This document shows positions 1 to 6,554 of a stretch of DNA of 9,339 bases, piece by piece. Position 1 is the first letter of the stretch. Each line of letters starts with the position of its first letter. The notes under the pieces are model-generated. The model was not told the origin of the DNA. It worked only from the letters and a program-made list of their open reading frames with translations, and did no database searches. The stretch spans positions 7,724 to 17,062 of the forward strand of contig JALWJW010000177.1 in assembly GCA_026996935.1 (NCBI GenBank), in the 5' to 3' direction. This stretch comes from Hyphomicrobiales bacterium. Its GTDB lineage: Bacteria; Pseudomonadota; Alphaproteobacteria; Rhizobiales; Aestuariivirgaceae. The translations under genes and the position numbers were made by a program.

Positions 1-115
1 AAAAAAAGCTGCCAAGAAAACTGTGAAAAAAGTGGTTGCAAAAAAGCCAGCCAAAAAAACGGCCTCCAAAAAGCCTACAAAAAAAGCGGCTAAAAAGCCT
101 GCAACAAAAGCATAA
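1..115 (+). CDS. tatB: Probable TatB, C-terminal tail only (5' end outside window)
   Basis: Partial gene read in the frame starting at base 2; it ends at TAA 113-115. The visible 37 residues are almost entirely Lys, Ala, Pro, Thr and Val in KKxAKKP-type repeats, with no hydrophobic segment. Such a basic low-complexity cytoplasmic tail is common at the end of alphaproteobacterial TatB, the membrane-anchored receptor that works with TatC to bind twin-arginine signal peptides. The assignment rests mainly on position: tatC starts 15 bases downstream on the same strand, and tatA-tatB-tatC is the usual order. The diagnostic N-terminal membrane helix and amphipathic helix are outside the window, so another lysine-rich protein (for instance a histone H1-like one) cannot be excluded. 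The A-rich coding makes this the most biased stretch of the window. Confidence 0.6.
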   Translation, partial: KKAAKKTVKKVVAKKPAKKTASKKPTKKAAKKPATKA

Positions 116-130
116 ATAGCGGGATAAGAT

Positions 131-937
131 ATGGCTGAAACAGATATAGAAGCTTCAAAAGCGCCGTTGATTGATCACTTAATCGAATTGCGCACACGCT
201 TAATTTATTCTCTTGTAGGATTTATTGCAGCATTTATTCTCAGCTATAATTTTGCTGGCCAAATTTTTGAAATTCTATTACTGCCCTATCAATGGGCGGT
301 TGGTGATGGCAAGCCCGTCTCAATTCAAGCTATTGCTGCTCAAGAGATATTCTTCACCCATCTGAAAATCGGGGTGTTTGGCGGCTTGTTTATTGCTTTT
401 CCGCTGATTGCTTTACAGATATATAAATTCGTAGCGCCAGGCCTGTATACCGACGAAAAGGCCGCATTTACGCCATTCCTTATCGCAACGCCTTTCCTAT
501 TTATCGCCGGGGCTGCAATGGTGTATTTTCTGGTCATGCCCGCCGCATTTAAGTTTTTTCTAAGTTATCAGGTTCTGGGCGACAATAGCGTTGCAACAAT
601 TAAAGTTGAACAACGCATGGCTGACTATCTCAGCCTGACTATGACGTTAATTCTTGCCTTTGGGTTTTGTTTTCAAATGCCTGTTATTCTCACATTGTTG
701 GGAAAAATAGGCGTTGTTTCTGCCGCTGGCTTACGCTCAAAGCGCAAATATGCCATTGTCGGCGTTGTTACATTGGCAGCGATATTTACCCCTCCAGACC
801 CATTCTCTCAACTTGGTTTGGCAATACCGCTGGTTGGCCTTTATGAACTGGCCATTCTTGCCGTGGCAATGATTGAGAAAAAGCGCAAAGCAGATAATCC
901 TGATTTGGAAGAAGACCAAGACGTCAACCTGGATTAG
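131..937 (+). CDS. tatC: Sec-independent (twin-arginine) protein translocase subunit TatC
   Basis: Complete 268-residue inner-membrane protein, a normal TatC length. TatC binds the twin-arginine signal peptide together with TatB and recruits TatA to carry folded proteins across the cytoplasmic membrane. Family signatures are visible: HLIELRTRL at residues 16-24 (N-terminal cytoplasmic signal-peptide site), APGLYTDEK at 102-110 with E109 matching the functionally important loop glutamate (E103 of E. coli), and FTPPDPFSQ near 219-227 before the last helix. Six hydrophobic segments fit the family topology (about 24-44, 76-98, 117-137, 163-190, 205-218, 225-246). The C terminus is charged and cytoplasmic (KKRKADNPDLEEDQD). 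It starts at ATG 131, 15 bases after the upstream stop, with only a weak purine-rich ribosome site (GGGATAAG), which fits translation as part of a tatABC operon. No clear terminator follows the TAG stop. Confidence 0.97.
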   Translation: MAETDIEASKAPLIDHLIELRTRLIYSLVGFIAAFILSYNFAGQIFEILLLPYQWAVGDGKPVSIQAIAAQEIFFTHLKIGVFGGLFIAFPLIALQIYKFVAPGLYTDEKAAFTPFLIATPFLFIAGAAMVYFLVMPAAFKFFLSYQVLGDNSVATIKVEQRMADYLSLTMTLILAFGFCFQMPVILTLLGKIGVVSAAGLRSKRKYAIVGVVTLAAIFTPPDPFSQLGLAIPLVGLYELAILAVAMIEKKRKADNPDLEEDQDVNLD

Positions 938-964
938 CGCCTTCAAACTTCTCTGATCTCTTAA

Positions 965-993
965 TTGATTTGGTAACAAACAGCGACTATACA
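965..993 (+). promoter_or_regulatory. Candidate sigma70-type promoter for serS-surE-pcm
   Basis: In the 96-base gap between tatC and serS, TTGATT (965-970) and TATACA (988-993) are separated by 17 bases, the ideal spacing. Each box matches the consensus at four of six positions. Transcription would begin near base 1000, leaving a leader of about 35 bases before the serS ATG. Seen by pattern only; no transcription start data. Confidence 0.5.
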
Positions 994-1033
994 TTCAACA
1001 AATGATTTTATGAGTTTGATTGGATAATGTATT

Positions 1034-2314
1034 ATGTTCGACCCAAAGTGGATTAGGGATAACGCCGAAAATTTTGACAAAGGTTTGGCAAGACGCGGTG
1101 TTGAGCCGTTGGCGCAAAAAGTTGTTGAACTTGATAATGCTCGCCGCACCCACATCGAAAAGCTTCAAGAAGCTCAGGCCCGTCGCAATGCCGCATCTAA
1201 AGAAATTGGTAAAGCTATGGCCGGTGGCAATAAAGACCTGGCCGAAAAACTAAAAACAGAAGTTGGCGAGCTGAAGAACTTTATTCAATCAGGTGCCGAC
1301 GAAGAGCGCCGCATAGATGAAGAACTAAAACAATTATTGTCTGCTGTGCCTAATATTCCGCTCGATGAAACACCAGATGGTGCCGATGAAGACGATAATG
1401 TTGAAGTAGAAAAACAAGGTGAAATACCATGCTTTGATTTTGAGCCACAGCAACATTTTGATCTGGGCGAAAAATTGGGCATGATGGACTTTGAAACTGC
1501 AGCAAATATGTCTGGTGCCCGTTTCGTTATTCTTAAAGGTAAATTGGCTAGGCTTGAGCGGGCTATCGGTCAATTCATGCTTGATTTGCAAACCCAAGAA
1601 AATGGCTATACCGAAATTAATCCACCATTATTGGTCCGTGATAATGCCATGTATGGCACAAGTCAGTTACCTAAATTTGCCGAAGATTCATTTGCAACTA
1701 CAGATGGCCGGTGGTTGATCCCAACCTCTGAAGTACCACTAACAAACATGGCCGCCGGCAAAATTCTGAATGAAAAAGACCTGCCTAACCGCGTCACCGC
1801 TCTTACGCCATGCTTTAGATCAGAAGCGGGGTCAGCAGGCAGGGATACACGCGGGGTTATTCGTCAACACCAATTCTGGAAAGTTGAAATGGTTTCAATG
1901 ACCACACCGGAAAATTCACGCAGAGAACTTGATCGCATGACAGGGTGCGCTAAACAGGTATTGGATAAATTAGGCATTGCATACCGCACTCTAAAATTAT
2001 GCACAGGCGATATGGGCTTTGGCGCTCAACTTACTTTTGATGTTGAAGTATGGTTGCCCGGGCAAAACACCTATCGTGAAATTTCAAGCTGTTCTGTTTG
2101 TGGTGATTTTCAGGCCCGCCGGATGAATGCCCGTTATCGCCCTGAAGGTGAAAAAGGTACTAAATTCATCCACACATTAAATGGCTCAGGCTTGGCAGTG
2201 GGCCGCACCCTTGTTGCTGTTATGGAAAACTACCAGAACGAAGACGGTTCAATAACGATCCCTGATGTACTGAAACCCTATATGGGCGGTATTGAAAAAA
2301 TCGAGGCGGCATAA
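1034..2314 (+). CDS. serS: Serine--tRNA ligase (seryl-tRNA synthetase)
   Basis: Complete 426-residue class II synthetase that charges tRNA-Ser (and tRNA-Sec where present) with serine, using ATP in the cytoplasm. Residues about 28-105 form the charged, heptad-like N-terminal arm, an antiparallel coiled coil that grips the long variable arm of tRNA-Ser. The catalytic domain follows: the TSE loop at 231-233 contacts serine, motif 2 is FRSEAGSAGRDTRG at 261-274, and motif 3 is GLAVGRTLVAVMENYQ at 386-401 with R391 contacting ATP. All expected catalytic elements are intact and the length is typical. The ATG at 1034 is chosen because MFDPKWIRDN is the standard family start; the ribosome site is weak (TTGGATAA upstream). 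The stop TAA overlaps the surE ATG by one base (TAATG), indicating translational coupling. Confidence 0.98.
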   Translation: MFDPKWIRDNAENFDKGLARRGVEPLAQKVVELDNARRTHIEKLQEAQARRNAASKEIGKAMAGGNKDLAEKLKTEVGELKNFIQSGADEERRIDEELKQLLSAVPNIPLDETPDGADEDDNVEVEKQGEIPCFDFEPQQHFDLGEKLGMMDFETAANMSGARFVILKGKLARLERAIGQFMLDLQTQENGYTEINPPLLVRDNAMYGTSQLPKFAEDSFATTDGRWLIPTSEVPLTNMAAGKILNEKDLPNRVTALTPCFRSEAGSAGRDTRGVIRQHQFWKVEMVSMTTPENSRRELDRMTGCAKQVLDKLGIAYRTLKLCTGDMGFGAQLTFDVEVWLPGQNTYREISSCSVCGDFQARRMNARYRPEGEKGTKFIHTLNGSGLAVGRTLVAVMENYQNEDGSITIPDVLKPYMGGIEKIEAA

Positions 2315-3072
2315 TGCGTATTCTGATTTCAAATGATGATGGTATCAATGCCGAAGGTTTAACTGTTTTGGAAAACATCGCTCGCACCATCAGCGATGAT
2401 ATTTGGGTTGTTGCACCCGAACACGAGCAATCTGGCGCATCGCACTCTTTGTCACTTTCTGATCCTATTCGGTTGAGGAAAGTAGATGATCGGCGTTTTG
2501 CCGTTAAAGGCACACCAACCGATTGTGTGCTGATGGCCATTCATGAAGTAATGCCGGAAAAACCGGATTTAATTCTATCTGGAGTCAATCGCGGTCACAA
2601 TATCGCCGATGATGTTACATATTCAGGTACCGTTGCCGTGGCAATGGAAGGTGCCGTTTGTGGTATAAAGTCAATTGCGATAAGTCAGGCATACGGCTTT
2701 CACAATGGTAAAACCTTGTCCTATGACACTACCATTCAACATGGCGCCAGAGTAATTGGTCAACTTGCTAATTTGGAGTTGGGGCCGGGGAGTTTGCTTA
2801 ATGTGAATTTTCCCGATTGTGCCCCAGACGAGGTTGCAGGAGTTGAAGCCACTCGTCAAGGTAAACGCGATTCGAATAATTTTGAAATTGAAAAACGCGA
2901 AGATGGTTGGCAAAAATCATATTATTGGTTTGGTTTCAGGCGTGAAAATTCAAATGCGATTACGGGAACTGATCTTTGGGCATTAAAAAACAAATTTATT
3001 TCAGTAACGCCCTTGCATCTTAATCTAACCAATATAGACGCATTGGATAGTGTTTCTGCCGCGCTAAATTAA
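2314..3072 (+). CDS. surE: 5'/3'-nucleotidase SurE
   Basis: Complete 252-residue protein, the usual SurE length. SurE is a metal-dependent phosphatase that removes phosphate from nucleoside 5'- and 3'-monophosphates (and, in E. coli, short polyphosphate), and is linked to stationary-phase survival. The active-site set is all present: ISNDDGINAEG at 5-15 with metal ligands D8 and D9, S40 in the EQSGASHS stretch, and SGVNRGHN at 89-96 with N92, followed by DVTYSGTV at 100-107 and AMEG. The ATG is the last two bases of the serS stop region (TAATG), and GAGGCGG about ten bases upstream, inside the serS end, can act as the ribosome site. Coupling to serS and closeness to pcm suggest one transcript. 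Confidence 0.97.
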   Translation: MRILISNDDGINAEGLTVLENIARTISDDIWVVAPEHEQSGASHSLSLSDPIRLRKVDDRRFAVKGTPTDCVLMAIHEVMPEKPDLILSGVNRGHNIADDVTYSGTVAVAMEGAVCGIKSIAISQAYGFHNGKTLSYDTTIQHGARVIGQLANLELGPGSLLNVNFPDCAPDEVAGVEATRQGKRDSNNFEIEKREDGWQKSYYWFGFRRENSNAITGTDLWALKNKFISVTPLHLNLTNIDALDSVSAALN

Positions 3073-3112
3073 ATCATCAATAGATTTTTACAAAAGGGCT
3101 TATCATTCAAAA

Positions 3113-3769
3113 ATGTCCAATGAAACGGCAAAAGTGAAATTGATAATGGATTTGCGGGCAAGGGGTATCCGCTCAACATCCGTCCTTGAGGCGATAGAAA
3201 CAACGCCACGGGAAAAATTTGTTGCTGAACCGTTTATAGATCAGGCTTATGCTGACCAATCCCTGCCTATTTCATGTGGGCAAACCATTTCCCAGCCCTA
3301 TATTGTCGCCTTTATGACCGAACAGCTTAATCTAAATGATCGAAGTCTGGTGCTTGAGGTTGGTACCGGGTCAGGCTATCAAGCTGCTGTACTGTCAAAG
3401 ATGTGCCGGCGGGTTTTTACATTAGAGCGCTACAGAACCTTAAGCATGAAAGCACGCCATTTATTTGAAGAATTATCACTGCGTAATATCACGACAATTA
3501 TAGGCGATGGTTTCAAAGGATGGCCCCAACAGGCCCCATTCGATCATATTATCGTTACCGCCGCACCGCGAGATATACCCCAACCACTTATCGATCAACT
3601 GGCAGTTGGAGGGGTAATGGTTATTCCTCTTAATCAGGGTTTGGGCAACCAGGCATTGTATCGAGTTACCAAAACCCCACAAAGTATTGAGACGAAAAAA
3701 CTGATCGATGTTCGCTTTGTACCAATGCTGGAAGGATTGGCGCGAGAACAACAAAACACGAGCAATTAA
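3113..3769 (+). CDS. pcm: Protein-L-isoaspartate O-methyltransferase
   Basis: Complete 218-residue cytoplasmic methyltransferase. It transfers a methyl group from S-adenosylmethionine to L-isoaspartyl residues formed by ageing of Asp and Asn, starting their repair. The signatures are clear: SCGQTISQPYIVAFMTE at 54-70 (substrate pocket with S60), the SAM-binding glycine loop LEVGTGSGYQ at 81-90, FDHIIVTAAP at 143-152, and the family C-terminal RFVPMLEG at 201-208. The length is close to the E. coli enzyme. It starts at ATG 3113, 40 bases after surE, with AAGGG at 3094-3098, rather far (14 bases) from the ATG; M12 is a possible alternative start but would shorten the usual N-terminal helix. The surE-pcm-nlpD order is conserved across Proteobacteria and pairs two damage-control enzymes. 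Confidence 0.97.
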   Translation: MSNETAKVKLIMDLRARGIRSTSVLEAIETTPREKFVAEPFIDQAYADQSLPISCGQTISQPYIVAFMTEQLNLNDRSLVLEVGTGSGYQAAVLSKMCRRVFTLERYRTLSMKARHLFEELSLRNITTIIGDGFKGWPQQAPFDHIIVTAAPRDIPQPLIDQLAVGGVMVIPLNQGLGNQALYRVTKTPQSIETKKLIDVRFVPMLEGLAREQQNTSN

Positions 3770-3796
3770 AACTTTTTACAACCTATAAACTATCTC

Positions 3797-3825
3797 TTAA
3801 CCAAATATCTTCACTATAGCGGTTA
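3797..3825. promoter_or_regulatory. Possible operator or promoter region upstream of nlpD
   Basis: The 102-base gap between pcm and nlpD (3770-3871) is A/T rich. It contains TTAACCAA (3797-3804), one base away from the alphaproteobacterial CtrA half-site TTAACCAT. An inverted partner GGTTA lies at 3821-3825, facing TAACC at 3798-3802 across 18 bases. A TATAGC element sits between them (3815-3820), without a convincing -35 box. No terminator-like hairpin follows pcm, so nlpD may be read both from upstream and from a promoter here. Weak evidence, pattern only. Confidence 0.22.
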
Positions 3826-3871
3826 GTAAGTTTGTACGTTTTTGAGTTTTTTTGAGTATCGGGGTTTAGTT

Positions 3872-5161
3872 ATGAGTACCTTTGACCGCAACCACATTTC
3901 ACGCCAGCAAGTAAAAACATTTGCCCGTGGGTTGCTTTTAGCAGCATCTGCCATTGGTTTGTCTGCCTGTTCATCTTCCGTTGATCGCTTTGCCGATTAT
4001 CCACCAGTTAACACAACAGCATCGGTTCCTGCAAAAGCACCAAAGGCCGATGCGGTAACGCGTCAGCGTTTAGCTGGTGCTCCTGCACAAGGTGCTGTTC
4101 GTCCTTCATGGCAATCATCAACATCAGGCTACAATGCGCCTAAACGTACTGCCAGCTACACACCGGCTGTTAAAACACCAGCCTATAGACCTGCTTCAAA
4201 TGGCTCGGTCGTGGTTCGTTCTGGCCAAACCATGTATTCACTGGCGCGTGCAAATGGTTTGTCTGTTGGTCAGCTTGCCAGCGCAAATAATATTTCATAC
4301 CCATATGCATTAAGAGTAGGGCAGCGTTTAACAATCCCTGGTGTAAGTTCACCAAATTCTCCGGCGCCAAGCTTTACACCGCGCTCTAAGCAACCATCAT
4401 ATCGTGCAGCAAATGCGCCAGCACCTAAAGTGCGTCGTTATAATACTGCAAGTGGACACACAGTTCGCCCTGGTGAAACATTGTTTTCACTTGGTCGCAC
4501 ATATGGAATGAACCCTTATTCTATCGCGAAATATAATGGGCTTTCTGCGCCTTACGGTCTAAATGTTGGCCAAAAAATCAACATTCCCGGCAATGCAAGC
4601 GCTCCTGTAGCTAACCATACAAAAACACCAGCTACACAGCGCTATTCTAAAAATCTAACGACAAAACCTGTGCAGATTGTCCAAGAAAAAACCACTGATC
4701 GTATTACACCGGCACCAGTTCAAAAAATCACACGTTCTGAGCCGGCACCAATAGCAACCCCTGTAACCAGCTCAACATTCCGTTGGCCGGTTAAAGGTCG
4801 CGTGATTTCAAGCTTTGGCCGCAAATCAAATGGTCTGCGTAACGAAGGCATCAATATTTCCGTACCAGAGGGCACAAGTGTTCGTGCTGCTGATAGTGGT
4901 GTGGTTGCCTATGCAGGTAACGAGCTTAAAGGCTATGGTAATCTGGTTCTTGTTCGTCATAAAAACGGCTGGGTTACAGCCTATGCTCACAACAAGGACT
5001 TGTTTGTCAAGCGTGGCGACATTGTTAAACGTGGTGCGATCATCGCAAAAGCAGGACAAACCGGTTCGGTTAAAAGCCCACAACTTCACTTTGAAGTCCG
5101 TAAAGGTTCAACCGCTGTAAACCCGATGAAATATCTAACATCGCAAACAGCATCGAACTAA
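3872..5161 (+). CDS. nlpD: NlpD/DipM-type LysM and LytM (M23) domain lipoprotein, probable amidase activator
   Basis: Complete 429-residue envelope protein. A basic N-region, a hydrophobic stretch (about 20-30) and the lipobox LSAC with Cys33 mark it as a lipoprotein. A Pro/Ala/Ser/Thr-rich linker leads to two LysM peptidoglycan-binding repeats (about 113-157 and 196-240, each ending VGQ+(L/I)xIPG), a second linker, and a C-terminal LytM/M23 fold (about 303-422). The metal-peptidase residues are lost: the HxxxD motif reads N324-E-G-I-N328 and the first His of HxH is Gln (Q404-L-H406). Y-A-H373 and LHFEVR remain. NlpD and DipM share this kind of decay; they switch on cell-wall amidases at the division site rather than cutting peptidoglycan themselves. 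Placement after surE-pcm supports this identity. ATG 3872 is preferred over an in-frame TTG at 3842 because GGGG (3861-3864) lies seven bases upstream. Caulobacter DipM has more LysM repeats and, as I recall, no lipobox. Confidence 0.88.
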   Translation: MSTFDRNHISRQQVKTFARGLLLAASAIGLSACSSSVDRFADYPPVNTTASVPAKAPKADAVTRQRLAGAPAQGAVRPSWQSSTSGYNAPKRTASYTPAVKTPAYRPASNGSVVVRSGQTMYSLARANGLSVGQLASANNISYPYALRVGQRLTIPGVSSPNSPAPSFTPRSKQPSYRAANAPAPKVRRYNTASGHTVRPGETLFSLGRTYGMNPYSIAKYNGLSAPYGLNVGQKINIPGNASAPVANHTKTPATQRYSKNLTTKPVQIVQEKTTDRITPAPVQKITRSEPAPIATPVTSSTFRWPVKGRVISSFGRKSNGLRNEGINISVPEGTSVRAADSGVVAYAGNELKGYGNLVLVRHKNGWVTAYAHNKDLFVKRGDIVKRGAIIAKAGQTGSVKSPQLHFEVRKGSTAVNPMKYLTSQTASN

Positions 5162-5188
5162 AACAAAAACAAATAAATGATTTTATTT
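5159..5188 (-). terminator. Possible minus-strand terminator for the convergent ATPase gene
   Basis: On the minus strand, after the GC-rich hairpin shared with the nlpD terminator, a perfect 7-bp A/T-only stem (AAATAAA 5171-5177 with TTTATTT 5182-5188, loop TGAT on the plus strand) is followed by a U-rich tract (GTTTTTGTTTT, from 5170 down to 5160). The A/U stem alone is weak. It may work with the neighbouring GC hairpin, which lacks its own U tract in this direction. Confidence 0.4.
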
Positions 5189-5189
5189 G

Positions 5190-5214
5190 AACCCGGCTTC
5201 GGCCGGGTTTTTTT
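5190..5214 (+). terminator. Strong intrinsic terminator of nlpD
   Basis: A perfect 8-bp stem, AACCCGGC (5190-5197) with GCCGGGTT (5202-5209), encloses a TTCG loop closed by C-G, the extra-stable UUCG tetraloop. Seven T follow from 5208 to 5214. It lies 28 bases after the nlpD stop. Its T run contains part of the stop codon of the convergent ATPase gene (5213-5215 on the minus strand). Confidence 0.93.
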
Positions 5215-6058
5215 ACAAGGATTTTTCTAATCTTCCCGCCAGATCCTGAATAAATTGCCACGCCACACGACCAGAGCGAGAACCGCGCGTCACACACCAT
5301 TCAATTGCCTCAGCGCGTAATTGATCAGGGTTTATTACCAAATCATAATGTTGCGCATATCCAGATACCATAGCCAGAAACTCATCCTGATTACAGTTGT
5401 GAAAGCCGAGCCACAAACCAAAACGGTCTGAAAGTGATACTTTTTCCTGCACCGTTTCTGACGGATTAATGGCCGTCGAACGTTCGTTCTCTATCATATC
5501 ACGCGGCAAAAGGTGGCGACGGTTTGATGTGGCATAAAACAACATATTTTCAGGCCGCCCCTCAATGCCGCCATCAAGGGCTGCCTTTAAAGATTTATAG
5601 CTGGCATCCCCGCCATCAAATGACAAGTCGTCACAATATACAATAATTCTGTGATCAACAGATCTGCGAACAATCGTCATTAAGGCGGGTAAACTTTCAA
5701 TGTCTTCACGGTGAATTTCAATTAGTTTTAAATTACAATCATATTCAGAGTTAATTTGAGCATGTGCCGCTTTCACAAGGGAGCTTTTCCCCATGCCGCG
5801 AGCACCCCAAAGTAAAGTGTTATTTGCACTAAAGCCTCTAGCAAAACGTAAAGTATTATCAACCAGTTGTTTTTTTGTGTGATCAATGCCCTTGAGCAAA
5901 GATAAATCTATACGATTTACCTTCTCCACAGCCTCAAGCCAACCTTCAGGTCTCCAAACAAAAGCATGGGAAACCTCCATATCACTTATAGGAATAGGGG
6001 CAGGGGCCAGTCGTTCTAACGCCTCAGCGATTCGTACCAATGTATCATTTTCACTCAT
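5213..6058 (-). CDS. DUF815-family AAA+ type ATPase, function unknown
   Basis: Complete 281-residue, apparently soluble protein with no signal peptide or membrane segment. It fits the DUF815 family of P-loop ATPases, found widely in Alphaproteobacteria without an established role. Visible motifs are the Walker A loop GARGMGKSS at 85-93, Walker B IIVYCDDLSF at 138-147, a sensor-1-like ATSNRRHL at 176-183, SDRFGLWLGF at 210-219 (with a candidate arginine finger R212) and a basic GSRSGRVA at 259-266 resembling sensor 2. All nucleotide-binding residues look intact. ATG 6058 (MSENDTL) is chosen over an in-frame TTG at 6094, although no good ribosome site is seen before it. It converges on nlpD, leaving 51 bases between the two stops, and diverges from yajC. 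Position alone does not show a functional link with cell-wall splitting or Sec export; no partner is identified. Confidence 0.88.
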   Translation of the reverse strand: MSENDTLVRIAEALERLAPAPIPISDMEVSHAFVWRPEGWLEAVEKVNRIDLSLLKGIDHTKKQLVDNTLRFARGFSANNTLLWGARGMGKSSLVKAAHAQINSEYDCNLKLIEIHREDIESLPALMTIVRRSVDHRIIVYCDDLSFDGGDASYKSLKAALDGGIEGRPENMLFYATSNRRHLLPRDMIENERSTAINPSETVQEKVSLSDRFGLWLGFHNCNQDEFLAMVSGYAQHYDLVINPDQLRAEAIEWCVTRGSRSGRVAWQFIQDLAGRLEKSL

Positions 6059-6135
6059 AGAGCGAACGATATGCGTGCAAAACCTCAGATGCAAGCCATT
6101 GAAATGGTTTACACACTACCTATATCCAAAAACAC

Positions 6136-6159
6136 GGCAATTTCCTTTGAAATTGTGCC
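6136..6159. repeat. Inverted repeat in the ATPase-yajC divergent region
   Basis: CAATTTC (6138-6144) and GAAATTG (6149-6155) form a perfect 7-bp inverted repeat around CTTT. The symmetry extends to GG (6136-6137) and CC (6158-6159) if two bases (TG) bulge out. The right arm overlaps the -35 box of the candidate yajC promoter, so it could be a repressor site. Equally, it may be chance A/T-rich symmetry. Confidence 0.35.
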
Positions 6160-6174
6160 AACAGGTTGTATACA
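6147..6174 (+). promoter_or_regulatory. Candidate sigma70-type promoter for yajC-secD-secF
   Basis: TTGAAA (6147-6152, five of six to consensus) and TATACA (6169-6174, four of six) are separated by 16 bases. The predicted start is near 6181, giving a leader of about 35 bases before the yajC ATG. The TATACA box is the same as in the candidate serS promoter. The remainder of the 156-base divergent region (6059-6214) shows no obvious minus-strand promoter. Confidence 0.5.
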
Positions 6175-6214
6175 CACTGCAATGATTATCTAAATTCTTT
6201 TGAGGGATGTCCAA

Positions 6215-6547
6215 ATGTTTATTACTCCAGCATATGCACAAGCGGCCGGCGGCGGTTTTGGCGATATTGCTTCAACTATTTTGCCATTGGTTATGATTAT
6301 GGCTGTATTTTGGTTTTTGCTTATCCGCCCGCAACAAAAACGGGCCAAAGAGCACGCTGAAATGGTTGCTGCTGTTCGTCGCGGGGACAATGTTGTCACC
6401 AATGGCGGTATGGTGGGCAAGGTCATCAAGGTCATTGGCGATAACGAGTTGTTGATTGAAGTTGGCGAAGATGTAAAAATCAAATTTTTACGCAGCGCAA
6501 TTGCTGAAGTAAGAGTAAAAGGCCAACCAGTCGCAACAGAAAAATAA
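6215..6547 (+). CDS. yajC: Preprotein translocase accessory subunit YajC
   Basis: Complete 110-residue single-span membrane protein, a typical YajC length. YajC associates with SecD and SecF in the holotranslocon that assists SecYEG during protein export and insertion. The N terminus MFITPAYAQA is the pattern familiar from alphaproteobacterial YajC. One hydrophobic helix (about 18-37) is followed by the family hallmark LLIRPQQKRAKEH (35-47) and a small basic cytoplasmic domain with GDNVVTNGGMVGKV (57-70). The start is ATG 6215, supported by a strong ribosome site GAGGG (6202-6206) eight bases upstream; an in-frame TTG at 6200 lies before that site and is rejected. It is the first gene of a yajC-secD-secF unit. 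Confidence 0.96.
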   Translation: MFITPAYAQAAGGGFGDIASTILPLVMIMAVFWFLLIRPQQKRAKEHAEMVAAVRRGDNVVTNGGMVGKVIKVIGDNELLIEVGEDVKIKFLRSAIAEVRVKGQPVATEK

Positions 6548-6554
6548 ATTTAAT

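Noticed and set aside
1..115. Tandem DNA repeat at the left end
   Set aside because: The A-rich periodicity follows from Lys/Ala/Pro coding of a basic protein tail; the units are not identical at the DNA level.
937..953. Repeated 17-base motif after tatC and again at 6574-6590 (14 of 17 identical, core TTCAAACTT)
   Set aside because: A rough count suggests many such pairs are expected by chance in a 9-kb A/T-rich window, and only the second copy is part of a hairpin.
3842..3871. Ten-codon N-terminal extension of nlpD from a TTG codon
   Set aside because: The ribosome site GGGG (3861-3864) lies inside it and fits ATG 3872, and the lipoprotein signal is complete from that ATG.
3899..3916. Twin-arginine-like motif in the NlpD signal (SRQQVK)
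   Set aside because: It has a single arginine, not the RR pair, and the lipobox with Cys33 explains the signal; nearness to tatC is not evidence.
6059..6094. Twelve-codon extension of the ATPase from a TTG codon on the minus strand
   Set aside because: A rare start without a suitably spaced ribosome site; the ATG at 6058 gives a normal N terminus.
6110..6178. Direct repeat TACACACT at 6110-6117 and 6171-6178
   Set aside because: Eight bases, spaced by 61, without symmetry or further copies; too short to distinguish from chance.
6200..6214. Five-codon extension of yajC from a TTG codon
   Set aside because: It begins before the strong GAGGG ribosome site, and MFITPAYAQ is the usual alphaproteobacterial YajC start.
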